The position numbers and the translations under genes are program-made. Positions 25,001 to 36,089 of a stretch of 64,000 nucleotides of DNA are shown here, in pieces. How positions within the stretch are numbered: position 1 is the stretch's first letter; each line of letters begins with the position of its first letter. The stretch is from Lonicera japonica (taxonomy: Eukaryota > Streptophyta > Magnoliopsida > Dipsacales > Caprifoliaceae): positions 8,134,394 to 8,198,393 of the forward strand of contig CM038470.1 in the NCBI GenBank assembly GCA_021464415.1, in the 5' to 3' direction. A model generated the notes under the pieces. That model was not told the DNA's origin. It saw nothing but the letters and a program-made list of their open reading frames with translations, and searched no databases.

Positions 25001-25398
25001 CTTGATTCTTATAAACTTATTATATACATATAAATCATCATAGAACAAGAACAAAGAAAGAAGAGAAAATACCCAAAACCCATTTACCTTAAGGAGAGAG
25101 TAGTAATGGGGTGTTGAGTGAGTAAAGGTGAAGTATCCCCATCTGCAATTCTTTGAATATAAGGCTCCAAATCAGAATGAGAAGCAAGAGGGACCAAGGA
25201 AGTGAAAAGGGACTCTATTGAATCATCATCTACATCTTCAAAATGGATATCTCCGAGCCATTTTTTAAGGTACTCAGCTCCACAATTGAGTTCAAGAATC
25301 CTTCTAAGAGTCTGGGTTTGAACCGGGCCAGCATTTTCGGCTAAATCCTCGAACCATTTGATCATGTCCCAATTACTCAGAGCAGGAGGTGGCTCCAT
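22025..25398 (-). CDS. GH3: GH3 acyl-acid amido synthetase, group I (GH3.10/JAR1-like)
   Basis: Acyl-adenylate-forming enzyme that conjugates amino acids to plant hormones; group I members act on jasmonate. Exons 25398-25088, 24869-24768, 24480-23648 and 22563-22025, all GT-AG with phases that fit, give 594 aa, the usual GH3 length. The three ATP/AMP motifs are visible: SSGTTEGRQK across the exon 1/2 junction, VSADYGSTES in exon 3, and YRYRLGD at the start of exon 4. Other family signatures are YPIREGGRILEFIY and the SQFKTPRC C-terminus. The tail ends FHSTAYG, like JAR1-type proteins. VSADYGSTESW and the phosphatase/PPR neighbours favour the GH3.10 (DFL2) branch; this subgroup call is inference. 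Cytosolic by family. An AAG repeat sits 44-68 bp before the start codon. Confidence 0.95.
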
Positions 25399-25441
25399 TT
25401 GGCTTAGCTAGTTGGTGCACCAGTGTGCTATAGTGATTTTA

Positions 25442-25466
25442 AAGAAGAAGAAGAAGAAGAAGAAGA
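25442..25466. repeat. (AAG)n microsatellite in GH3 leader
   Basis: About eight AAG units on the plus strand, 44-68 bp upstream of the GH3 start codon, hence CTT-rich in the presumed 5' UTR. Confidence 0.85.
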
Positions 25467-25603
25467 CGATGACGAAGAAAGGGTATTTTGAAGGGTATCT
25501 TTTTTGGAGATTGTCCTTCACTAAATAAGCAGAGGAAAGATACTATAATGTTTCAATGAAGGTTTGGTAAGATGGTATGTAGACCACAAAAACTCTGTAA
25601 TAT

Positions 25604-25622
25604 GTGTGTGTGTGTGTGTGTG
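25604..25622. repeat. (TG)n microsatellite
   Basis: A run of about nine TG units followed by TATATATAGAGAGAGA, in the likely GH3 promoter. Confidence 0.85.
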
Positions 25623-26077
25623 TATATATAGAGAGAGATTTTATTATGGTGGGAGAAGGATGGGGAAGGGGACCAATATTCAATAGTTTGACAGATTGGC
25701 AGGTTTTGATTTTCACTGCCTTATTGCCATTGTTTGAGTGCTTATTTCATCAGAGTTGTAACTGGTTTGAGGGCAAAGTGCTCGTTTTTTTTTTGTTTTT
25801 ACAAAACAATTTGGTAAGTCTAGACACTAGGATATGGCAAAATTATACCTAATATCTTGGAGAAGGGTCAATCAAAGAAGTGATTATTTTTTTTAAACCC
25901 TGTATATCATTTTTGGATTCTACAAAATATTTGTTAAAACGGTTGTAATAATAATGTAGTATAAACAGATCTATAGCAAGGATTAAGATTTCAGTTTAAG
26001 CTCATTGCCTATTCATGTAAAATACTATTTTCCCCCCCTTTTTTTATGGGGGATGGTTTGCCACAAAGGTTTAACAA

Positions 26078-26312
26078 TTCTCCTATCTCAAAATAAGAGT
26101 TCCAGTTTTTTTTCCAAAATTCTGGAGTTATTAGTTTTATTTTTCGTTCTTTAACATCTTAAATTAAGCGCCCATTTTTTGTAGCATCGTAATGTTCTAA
26201 ATCTCATGATAAAAGATAAGTTATATTTTTAATAATTAATTATATAAAAGCTATAGATTTCTTCAAAACTTTGAAAGTCAAAATAGGACTCTTAATTTGA
26301 AACGGAATAAGT
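26078..26312. mobile_element. Stowaway-like MITE
   Basis: Left end CTCCTATCTCAAAATAAGAG and the reversed right end ATTCCGTTTCAAATTAAGAG resemble Stowaway (Tc1/Mariner MITE) termini. About 235 bp, AT-rich centre. A TA duplication is not clear, so the exact limits are uncertain. Confidence 0.5.
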
Positions 26313-29111
26313 ATTACATTCAAAACAATTTTGTTACTTTAAAAATCACAAGCAAAATGTGCCCTAAATCTTACATGAAATGTCAACATTAATTCTAGCT
26401 TTGTAATGCCCAAAACAAAAAAACTAGCTTCGTGTCTGGGTTTTTGAACGGCTTTTCTATATGTTTCAAAAAAAAAAAAATAAAGAAAGGGCGTGCCTTT
26501 GACACTACAAAAATACTCCGACGACTTTTATGAAACCCAAAAGTATCATTAAAAGATTACGAAAAAGCATCCTAGATACATTTTCAGTGATTGAGTAATG
26601 CTATACCCAAAAAAAATGTACACAAAACAAGGAGTCACGTGTGTTAATTGTAGTTTTTTGGATTGTCTGTGTTTACGTCAGATTTCATTACTTCCAATAA
26701 ATTTGGAGTCGTCAATTTTACTTTGCCGAATTCATAAAAAACTGGTGTGGATTGGGATCAAAACTAAGTGGCAAGTACTGTAGGTTTTGCAGCTGGCAGT
26801 AAGGCCTTTTAATCACTTGGGGGATGGGGCCACATTCTATTCTTTCCTTTCCTTTCCTTTCCTTCCATTTCTTTTTACTTTTCTTCTCTCATTACACAGA
26901 GATTCATTCAAGAGCTTTATAACTCAAAGGAGTAGATATTTAGTCGCATGATAAATTAAATGACTGAGAACAGATGGAAAGGAAAAACCAATGGGGAGGA
27001 GAAAACTGGACGGAAAAGAATCAAGGAAGATGAAAACGGTTCATTTCTTAACACAATAAAATCAACTAAAAATACTTTCCTGTTTCCATCCATGCTAAAA
27101 AAATTAACAAAAATATTGAACTCTTCCTGTGTTTTTCCTCGCGCCTTACTGCGTAAATTTCAGCCGTCGGCATATTTTCCAACTGCCCCGACATATTTGA
27201 ACAAAAGGTCAACATTTTAGCAATGTAACCCAAACGGGGCCACATTTCTTGTTAGGCGTGTAGCAAATTTTACATCATATCCTTCATACAAATAATAGAA
27301 GTCTAGTTCAAACCACACAGTGTCTGTCCCACATTCGTCATGTTCTGATTCTCTCTACCTAGAAACTATGCGATAAGCCTTTGTTTTTTCCTTTGGCAAT
27401 TATTTTCCGCGGAAATTTGTTTCCTTTGGAACCATCAATCAATGGATCGAAAACCCCACATAAATCACAAGTGTGATTTCATTTTTCCTATTTCCCTTTA
27501 AGTGTCTCTAGGAATTTGGATTCCCCCGGGGTCTTCAATCCCATCAGCCAGTTGGCTTATGGTTGAATCATCGAATGAACAACAGCAACCCCCCAACCCC
27601 CAAAACAATTCACTCATCTAGTACTTTCCTTTTCCCTTTTCGGACTACAATAATCTTTTATTGGTAAACAGACACATGACTCGACAAAACGGAAAAGTCT
27701 TTTCTGCAGTAACAGAATCACAAACTGTTGCAATTTGTTTAAACAACATGCAAACTGAGATTACCCAACAAAATAAGAGGACCTGATAGGATAAATTTAT
27801 CACATGTTTGATATTGTTCATGAGTAGAATTAAAGAGTTGATTACTTATTCCCAGCAGCACTTATCTCTCAAAACATCAGATAGAACAATCTCACCTCCG
27901 TGTTGCATGTAAGAATTTATAGTAAAAACACAATACTGCACAATATTACATGTTAATTATAACTCTATAATCTTATTCTATACAATAGTTGATATACCCG
28001 GAAATTTTATATCACTTCTTCAGACTTCTAATCTGGTCCCTATCACAAACGCAGGACCGGAACAAGTCTAATTCAGAAACTTCTACTCCTATCATATCTG
28101 GTCCTTAACCTATCCAAATCTTGCTTTCCTTATTCGCCGTACCAAGCACAACCTAGAAAATCCACTCTTAACAAAAAAAAAAAAGAAGAGAGAAGCATAA
28201 TAATTACCAAAAGTCAATAAGCGCAGCATCAGATCTAGCCAGTTCACCACCTAACCACTAAAAGAACTTGTAGGCACTTCATAGGATTTGATAGGTCCAA
28301 CAAAAACAATTAAAATCAGGACTTGTTAGACGTTGGTGTAATTCACACCACAGATTATGAGAATATCTTTCAATCTCAATCCCTGGATAACAAACAGATA
28401 GCATAGTTATTTGAAAGGAAATATAGTTTCGCAATTAAAGTGAGGTGCCCACATAGTGTAGTCTATGTTTCACACACTTGGCTGAGACAGAATCACAAGG
28501 TGGGGAATTTTATGCGTCCACGTGGATCTCCAGGAACCGTCCATATTAATACTCAAATACTAATATCCACATATTTTTGAAAACTACACTTAAAATGACA
28601 TCACTTGGAATACCCGATACTTTCTTTGGACAAACTTACCAAAAATATATTCTGCAAATTGGGGAAAAAGAAAAAATATATGAATGTGGATACTCACTAT
28701 TCAACTATGCCTAAAGATTTTGTATGTCGAAAATTGAAAACGTTGATTCCACAACAGTGAAAGTATGTTGTACTTTTGTTCTATTACAAGCGATTCATGC
28801 ATCAGTCGAAGGTAACAAAATAACAAATTACTAAATCACAGCAATACAAAGCAAAGTTCAAAAAAAATAAAAAAATCATGTATTGTTATTATTATCATAT
28901 CCATTAACCATTGGAGATAAGGAGGGAGGATAGAGTTACCTGGGAATTTGTTTGTCATTATGGATACTTTGACAGGTCAATTTCAAAATTTAGACAGACT
29001 AAAGGACCCCCCAGATTGTATACACTCTCCACCCAATGCTGGCATGGGTCCGGCTCCTCTGGAGTGATTTCAATCACTCTAGAGTAAAGCAGTACATATG
29101 GACAATTAGTT

Positions 29112-29195
29112 TAAAATTGGATGACTTAGATTTTGACCTGGTGAGATCTCATTTACAGATAAACTACCTGTCAAAATCTGAACCATCCAATTTTA
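29112..29195. repeat. Imperfect hairpin, ~31-bp arms
   Basis: 29112-29142 (TAAAATTGGATGACTTAGAT...) and 29165-29195 are near-perfect inverted copies around a short loop. CTGGCATGGGTCCGGC (left) and GGCACGCCAGCCGG (right) lie about 70 bp outside the arms, suggesting the core of a degraded MITE. Confidence 0.6.
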
Positions 29196-30630
29196 AAGGA
29201 ACAGTCTAGATTTCGTCAACTCTCTATAGCTGGCACGCCAGCCGGATGTATGAGAAGAATCATCTAACCTCTTCGTGTGGCTCCCAGCTTTAATTTTCTT
29301 GTTTTTGTACCAGAAGAACACCTACTTCGATCAGCAGCAAAATATTTCGAAACAAGAATATGCAATTTTAAGAAGAGTGAATAATTAGTGGAGGAAAAGG
29401 CATTATCTTCAAAAGATATTTTCATCATGTGGAACAGTTAGTCTAAAAAAGACAGGACATGGAAGTAGTACCCAAAAACAAAAACAGCTAGCAGCATTTG
29501 CCAAAGTGGACCACTTCGAGAAATTAACAAGTCATTCTGTAAGAGTGATCTACAACAAACCAGTGAATAAAAAGAAGGAAACAATTTATTAGGAAAAGAA
29601 GATAATGGGAACAGAGAGCAACAGGTAAGCATAATGAGCAATGTGTTTCAATTAATCTTGGGTAATCGGTGCCTAAAGAATGTTGAACTGCAATCCAGGA
29701 TCAATCTGTCGTTGTCAAAACACATATTGGATCAATATCATTTTTCAAAAATATTGGATCATGTTTTATCTCAATTATTTACAAGATATGCTTTGATTTA
29801 AATAGCAACAATCACATTTTACTTATTGGCTATTCTTAGAACCAATGGAACAAATACAAAGTTTGACAAAGGACAGATAAAATATATTTGTCACAAAAAA
29901 ATAAGAGAAGATAATTTTTTCTTATCATTATCAGTATACTATATACTATACGCAGCATACATAATATAAGTTTTGTGCAAACCCCTTACTGTTGACGGAG
30001 TACATGTACTACAGAAATCGAAAGATATTTATAGTACCAAAGCAATACCCAACGAGTTTAAAATTGACTGTACTTTTACCACAACTAATTTTTTGTGCAC
30101 ATGCGTTGCACGTGGTTTTAATACTTGACAAATGTCATTAACTCCATTAATGAATAGGTATATACTAAGAATTGAATAATTAGTATGAAATAAAAATAAT
30201 AACATATAGACAAAACATAGTATCAAGTGTAAAATTCAATTAATAATTAGAAGAAAATCATAAAAATTTGTCGCAGACTCCTAATCATAATAAAATTCAA
30301 TTAATAATTATAAGAATTGAATCTTTTTAGTGCATAGTTGGCCAAGCAGACTCCTACTCAGATATATTTTTACTAAGTTTTTAGAATTAGTAGACTAATA
30401 TAAATTTGATTTATTATACTTTTAAAAAAATCCAGCAAAATAAAGTTTAATATACATACCTTTATGGTGAGCTTTGGAACGAAATTCTAATTCACGCTAA
30501 AAGTTATGTAATTTTAATATAATATTTTATTTTAATATGATATATTAAATAACCTCCTCCTTGGAAAGTTTGTTACAAAGTTGTATAGAAGTTTATATAA
30601 AACACCTAATTCAACACAAACTCTAAATTG

Positions 30631-30880
30631 TTTAATTATTTTAGCCAATAAAGTAAAGTTTGAATTTATTTGGAATAATAATAGTAATATAAAAATATAT
30701 GGAGTTAAACACTTTATACTATTATATTTAATGTAAATCTAGCTTAAAGTCTTTATTTAATTATTTTAGCCAAATAAAGTAGAGTTTGAATTTATTTGAA
30801 ATACTAATACTAATATAAAAATATATGGATTTATACTATTTCATTTAATGTAAATCTTAAAATCTTTTGTTTAAAACCAA
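30631..30880. repeat. ~125-bp tandem duplication
   Basis: Copy 1 (30631-30755) and copy 2 (30756-30880) both read TTTAATTATTTTAGCC, AGTTTGAATTTATTTG, ATATAAAAATATATGGA and TTTAATGTAAATCT in order, with small indels. AT-rich and non-coding. Confidence 0.85.
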
Positions 30881-31883
30881 TGGGCATATTTGTCTTCACA
30901 AAAAAGGGGAAAGAAAAACTCTACCAATCAAACCTTGAATTTTGACAAAATTATTTTGAAGTGATGACATTAAGATTAGTTCACAGACTGCCAATTACAA
31001 CATAATACATTGAACAAGTGAAACAACTTGTACAAGGAAATGAAAACATACACTAAACGGACCCACACCCACCATTTAAACGTAGTTTAGCACCGGCATT
31101 TTTTCAAATCAAACTGCCAAGGTTTTGGCATTTTGATTAATTTAGGTTCCATGTGATTATGTACAGAAACTGGCGTACCAAAGACAGTCAAGGGAACACC
31201 AAAGATCAATGAACTGACCGAGGACTGTGTCATAGGAAATAATGTGAGATGGATCATTATTGCACTTCATTTTTCTAAAAATAGACACCTTACCTACAAA
31301 AATCCCTAGTCCAATTACTGGTCCATATACCATTTATGTATATGGTACCAATTGCTTTTAGTAGCAATTACTGGTCCATAAATTTATCAATAGAGTTGTC
31401 AGGAAGCGACTCATAAATACTGGTCCATGAGTAACATTATTTAAATTGGTCCCTATGAAGAAAAGTAATTTACTTGCCGGCTCGACGATGATGATAAGCA
31501 ACTTAACTAAAGCCCCATAAAAGAGAACTCCCCTAAAACACCAATGCAAGTAAGGAATGAGTGAAAAGAGAGATAATAATTGCGCACAATCCAAGAGAAT
31601 CGCTAGTATTCATATTATCAACAACCACCATAATTTTGCTTACGAATAATACAAAGGCAATCTCAAAACAGGCAAAGTACCTGAAGTTACAATGTACATA
31701 ATTGATAATTTCTGCTCCAAAGTTTCCATGATGGAACTTGCTGACCTGTATGCGACCAAAATGAATTCCAAGGTAATTGGTAGCTTGATAAAATTGGACG
31801 GACATTTTTATCTCTCGTTTTGGTTGAAATGTTTTTTTTTGCAACAAAACAAGCTGTGATGAACACAGATTAAATCAAAGCTC

Positions 31884-33857
31884 TTAATTCATAAGCATCC
31901 GAAACTTCACTCGCCTTTTAATACTACCCATTCGATCATATCCTATTCCAATCTTACTATGCACCAACTTCATTGCTAAATCCGCATTCCCTGCTTTTCT
32001 CAAGGCATTTATCAAAACAGTTCGAACTCTGCCCGGTATTTCTCGGCCCCTATCAACAATCCCATCAGCCAACTTGCAAGCCTGCTCAATACGGCCCGCT
32101 TTGCACAAAACGTTGATCATGTCTTCAAATGCTGTCTCGGGAAGAACACCCATCGGTGCCAGCTCATCGAAAATCTTACAAGCTCTTGCTACCTTGCCTG
32201 AAAGACAAAGTCCGGTCGAAAGAACTCGAAAAGAAGCAGCAGTTGGAGTTATACCCTTATCGATCATCTTATCCCACAAATCTATCGCTTCTTCATTCCT
32301 ATGTTCTTTAAACAATCCACCTATTAATATCGTATACGTATACACGGTTTCGTCACATCCTTCATTTTCCATTCTTTTGAAGAGAGCCAATGCCTCATCA
32401 ATCTTTCCACTCTTACCTAAGGCATCGATAAGTGCGTTATAGCAATATGAATCCCGAGGACACTCCTCATCAACCATCTGTTCAAATAGTTTTGAGGCCT
32501 CATCTACTCTCCCAGCCTTTCCAAGACCATCGATGAGACTCGAATAAAACATAGCATTAACAGACACATTGTTAATTCGACAGTATTCAAAATACTTCAT
32601 CGCTTCCTCCAATCTCCCACTCTTACACAAACCATTCACAATGACCCCATACGTGACCTCATCCGGTTCGAAGCCATCATTCTTCATTCTCTCAAAAAGC
32701 CTCATTGCCTCTTTCATGTTCCCCCATTTTGCAAATGCATCTATTAACGCAGTATATATTGCCACGTTAGCTTTACAACCCTTCGTAATCATACTCTCGA
32801 AAACAGCATAGCCTTCCATAGATTTCCCGTCTTTACAAAGCCCTCCAATCACTAAATTATAAGCATGCGGTGGAATATCCAATTCCTTCTCCTCCATTTC
32901 TTGATAAAGTTCCAAACAACAATTGTAATCACTTTCTGAATAGCACGCTTGCATCAAAGTTAGATAAGTGATCTTATCGGGTTCCACGTTCCTCACCTCC
33001 ATATCTCTGAATTTTTCCATTGCTTTCCGGGTCTTCCCGGACTTACAATATCCTTTAATCATCGTGTTATATGTCACAACATCCGGCCCAACTTTCCCAC
33101 CTTCCATAACCTCAAAAACTTTTTCCGCCGATTCAATGAACAACAAATTCACCAATCCATTCATCAAAAAGTTGTAAGTAAACAAGCTTGGTTCAATATC
33201 ATTTTCTTTCATTCTACGCCACACCCACAACAATTCCTCAACCATACCAAGACTACCAAATGTCCTAATCAAAGAATTTGCACAAAAAACATTCATTAGA
33301 AACCCCTTTTCCTTCAATTCCGCAAAAAGTCTCCTAATTCTACTAAAATCACCCGAAGCAGATAAAATATCAATCAAAGAAACATAGCATTGAAGATTAT
33401 GAGAGTACCCTTTTTGCTTACCCGCCCAATAGAAAAACCGAAAGGCGGCATCAAATTTGCCACGGAGGCAATCGGAAGCTAAAATGAATGCTACGAAATT
33501 GGGCGAAAGTTTGATCAGGAATTTCTTGCAATAAACATTCAAATTGTGTTCCATATCTGGTGAATTGTCTAAAAGGTTGAGAATTTGGTCAACCCATGGA
33601 GAGGATTGAAGGTTCTTTGGGTCTTTAATGAGATCAGAAAGGTCATTGAAGGGTTGTACCCACTCTGGTGGTGGGAGTGCGGTGGTAAAACCCCAATTAG
33701 GGTTTGAGCTGAAATTTGAGGTTTGGTCCATGTGTGAGGGTCGTGGTCGACCTGGTGGTGTAAATTTGCAAAATTTAGACCTGCCATTGTTGTACGGACG
33801 GTGTAATCGAGGGTTTGGTGTGAAGAGGGACACATATTTCGTTAGGGTTTTTCTCAT
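31884..33857 (-). CDS. P-class pentatricopeptide repeat protein (At1g03560-like), likely mitochondrial
   Basis: Intronless frame of 657 aa, normal for PPR genes. The N-terminus (~90 aa) is basic and proline-rich, consistent with an organelle targeting peptide. From about residue 155, 35-residue P-type repeats follow one another to about residue 610; clear examples begin TYNFLMNGL, TYNTMIKGYCKSG, AYNLVIGGLCKDG, IYTALIDAFAKWG, FYSSLIDGLGKAG, CYNALIDALGKSG and TYTILIGGL. The C-terminus (SKIGIGYDRMGSIKRRVKF) matches my memory of the Arabidopsis protein At1g03560. No E or DYW domain is present, so a role in RNA stabilisation, processing or translation is more likely than editing. The start is the first in-frame ATG; MDQTS at residue 43 is a less likely alternative. 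The target RNA is unknown. Confidence 0.94.
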   Translation of the reverse strand: MRKTLTKYVSLFTPNPRLHRPYNNGRSKFCKFTPPGRPRPSHMDQTSNFSSNPNWGFTTALPPPEWVQPFNDLSDLIKDPKNLQSSPWVDQILNLLDNSPDMEHNLNVYCKKFLIKLSPNFVAFILASDCLRGKFDAAFRFFYWAGKQKGYSHNLQCYVSLIDILSASGDFSRIRRLFAELKEKGFLMNVFCANSLIRTFGSLGMVEELLWVWRRMKENDIEPSLFTYNFLMNGLVNLLFIESAEKVFEVMEGGKVGPDVVTYNTMIKGYCKSGKTRKAMEKFRDMEVRNVEPDKITYLTLMQACYSESDYNCCLELYQEMEEKELDIPPHAYNLVIGGLCKDGKSMEGYAVFESMITKGCKANVAIYTALIDAFAKWGNMKEAMRLFERMKNDGFEPDEVTYGVIVNGLCKSGRLEEAMKYFEYCRINNVSVNAMFYSSLIDGLGKAGRVDEASKLFEQMVDEECPRDSYCYNALIDALGKSGKIDEALALFKRMENEGCDETVYTYTILIGGLFKEHRNEEAIDLWDKMIDKGITPTAASFRVLSTGLCLSGKVARACKIFDELAPMGVLPETAFEDMINVLCKAGRIEQACKLADGIVDRGREIPGRVRTVLINALRKAGNADLAMKLVHSKIGIGYDRMGSIKRRVKFRMLMN

Positions 33858-35927
33858 TAGGGTACTGGCATGTGCGTTTTACATCTGAAAATGGGTAATA
33901 TTTCTTAATTGTTTGAAATAGTTATGTTGCTTAACCTTGTATTTTTGATTTATTACAGTGGCCTCCCTCAAAATTTTCTAATTAGACTTTTCCTAGCATT
34001 AATTTGTAATAAGAATATTTTCGGTTTTGGTCCACGTGAAAATTAGATAATTCTAAAGCAAAAACTAAATTTGAAAATTCAGTTCGATTTGATTCGGTTT
34101 TTGTATCTTTTAAAATCAAACATAAACCAAAATTTTCAGTTTTAGTTTATTCATATTTTTATATTTTTTGTTCTAAAAATCAATTGAATATAAATAAGTA
34201 AATATTATATAACATGTTGCTCCCAAAAGTCGTACTCATTTATTTTTTTGGACAACCAAACTACTAATTTATACAAAACCAGCACTATTATTATTAGGCA
34301 CTAGCCAGTAGCCACTATAATTACTAGTTCAAAATTAGTTCACAAAGTGGCTAGCACCTAGCTCAAAACGATGACCTTAATTCAATTTCTTCATTTTCGA
34401 TTTTTTTTATTTGGTTTTTAACAAATCGGTTTGATTCAGTAGATTGGTTTTGGAATTGCGCACAACCCCCCTAAGTTTGTTGATAGTTTTATTTAGGAGT
34501 CTCATTAAAACTTAAGGGTGGGGTAAGTAGTAAAGGTGTTATAGGGAATCCAAAAATCAACTTACCAAACTAAACTAATTCGAATGCTAATAAAGATTGA
34601 ATTGAAAAAAAAATATCAAGAATGATGTAACTGAACCAAACTGAAACTTCATATAAGACATTGTTTTACATTTTTTTAGACAACTCTTTACCCTATTTCG
34701 GTTTTGTAACATAGGTTGGTCAAAACCATCTCTTAGAATAGCATGTCTTTGGAACTTGCAGTTTCTGCAAGTTGTTTGATCTTGATTTTGTTGTGTGTTA
34801 AAACATATAAAATTGAAGATGAAGCCATTGAACTACATTGTCAAACAAGCATGTACGTACAATCTTATGGTAGAAAACTATTGAAAGGTGGATACAAGAT
34901 TTGTATTTGCCGACATTTGAAAAAGAAAAAGAGGATCATAGTTCGTGGGTTCCAACTAGGGGTGTTCAAAAGTTCTAAATTTTTGAAATTTAAGATTTGA
35001 CATTTCCAATTTCTGATTTCTTTGAATAAAATATGAAATGAAATTGAAAACTATATTTGAATTTCTGATCCAAAGTTTCCAAATAATTCCATTCCAATAT
35101 TTTCTATATAATTTTTGAAATTATATTTTATTTATTAATATTTATAATATTTTTGTATAATATGAATTAAACAATCTATCTGAGATGGGGCAAAATTTTT
35201 ACTAATTTATATGTACGTACTAATATTAACAAGCAACAACCTATATCAGCCGTCCATTTTTGAAAATCCTGTGTTGCTCCTTAGGATTATGTTTTGCTTT
35301 AAAATTACACATGCGATTGTAAGAGTAATAGTTGTGAATTGCCTAAACTTGTTATTGGATTAAACCTTAGAATTTTGTTAAACTTTAAGATTATATATGT
35401 GATTTAGTTTTAAGACTAATAGCGGCTTCTTGTCTATGTTATTATAATGTTAAATTATTTGATTTATGTTTTATATAATGTATTTAAAAAAAATATTTAA
35501 TTTTTCAAATTATTCCAAATATTTGAAGAAGTCGGAAGATTTCAAAAAATTCGAAGATTCCAATTTTGGATAATTTTTTTAAGTTTTTGAAATTTTTGTA
35601 AGTGGGATTAAAATGGTATATGGGATTCCAAAAATATTTGAAAATTTTCCGAGTAAACATATTTTGATATGTTTTATCGATGAACACCTCCTCTTACGAC
35701 ATCACCTTGTCTATTAAAATTAAATTATATGGCACTAAAATTTTATTTCAAATGGACCAAAACCGGCACTAGGCCATGGACAGGGCCTAGCAGACCCAGA
35801 GAAAAACACTAAGCCGAACCCATAACGTAAACGATGGTGTTGGGTAATTACAGAAAGTAAAAACTGAGATTTATCAACAGAGAGAGATCTGTGATCGGAA
35901 TCTGGAATCCATTTCCAAAGGAAAAAA
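33858..35927. other. Intergenic region between divergent PPR and microprotein genes
   Basis: Contains both presumed promoters and a decayed hAT-like MITE (34957-35693). GGTTTTGG/GGTTCAG-rich sequence at 34020-34450 resembles the interior of degraded hAT MITEs. No gene seen. Confidence 0.5.
34957..35693. mobile_element. hAT-type MITE, decayed
   Basis: Left end TAGGGGTGTTCA (34957-34968); right end TGAACACCTCCT (35682-35693), its inverted match with two differences. The 8-bp flanks GTTCCAAC and CTTACGAC agree at 5 of 8 positions, so the duplication is eroded. Subterminal TTTGAAAT/ATTTCAAA words are mirrored. Confidence 0.6.
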
Positions 35928-36089
35928 ATGGCGAAGCTTGAACCAGTAGATGAACCGGCGAAGCAATCGACGAAGATGATGAAGAGAAACCACGGCTCCA
36001 CCAATTTCTTCGTTTTTGTAGATTACCTTTTCCTCCTCCTCTTCTTTGCTTTTCTCGCCTTCATTCTCTTCAAGATGATCTACATTTGA
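35928..36089 (+). CDS. 53-aa single-span membrane microprotein
   Basis: A 54-codon frame (ATG 35928-35930, TGA 36087-36089) encodes a basic, lysine-rich N-terminus (MAKLEPVDEPAKQSTK, then MMKRNHGS) and a single C-terminal hydrophobic helix (about residues 26-52, FFVFVDYLFLLLFFAFLAF within it). The start lies in AAAAAAATGGC, a good plant context, and the sequence before it looks like a purine-rich leader (AGAGAGAGATCTG). The shape matches small plant membrane proteins with a short polar head and a C-terminal anchor. I do not know a function. It is too small for homology-free certainty, but the codon content, strong start and lack of TE sequence favour a real gene. A 3' UTR intron from about 36094 (GTAATT) is possible. 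Confidence 0.68.
   Translation: MAKLEPVDEPAKQSTKMMKRNHGSTNFFVFVDYLFLLLFFAFLAFILFKMIYI

Larger units (their letters stand above)
26313..31883. other. Long gene-poor stretch between GH3 and PPR genes
   Basis: No open frame here shows a recognisable domain. Visible features are a (TTTCC)n run at about 26841-26865, a hairpin at 29112-29195 and a 125-bp tandem duplication at 30631-30880. The part just below 31884 is presumably the 3' UTR of the leftward PPR gene. An unrecognised non-coding RNA cannot be excluded. Confidence 0.45.

Noticed and set aside
33628..33888. Plus-strand frame over the PPR N-terminus
   Set aside because: Shadow of the PPR gene on the other strand.
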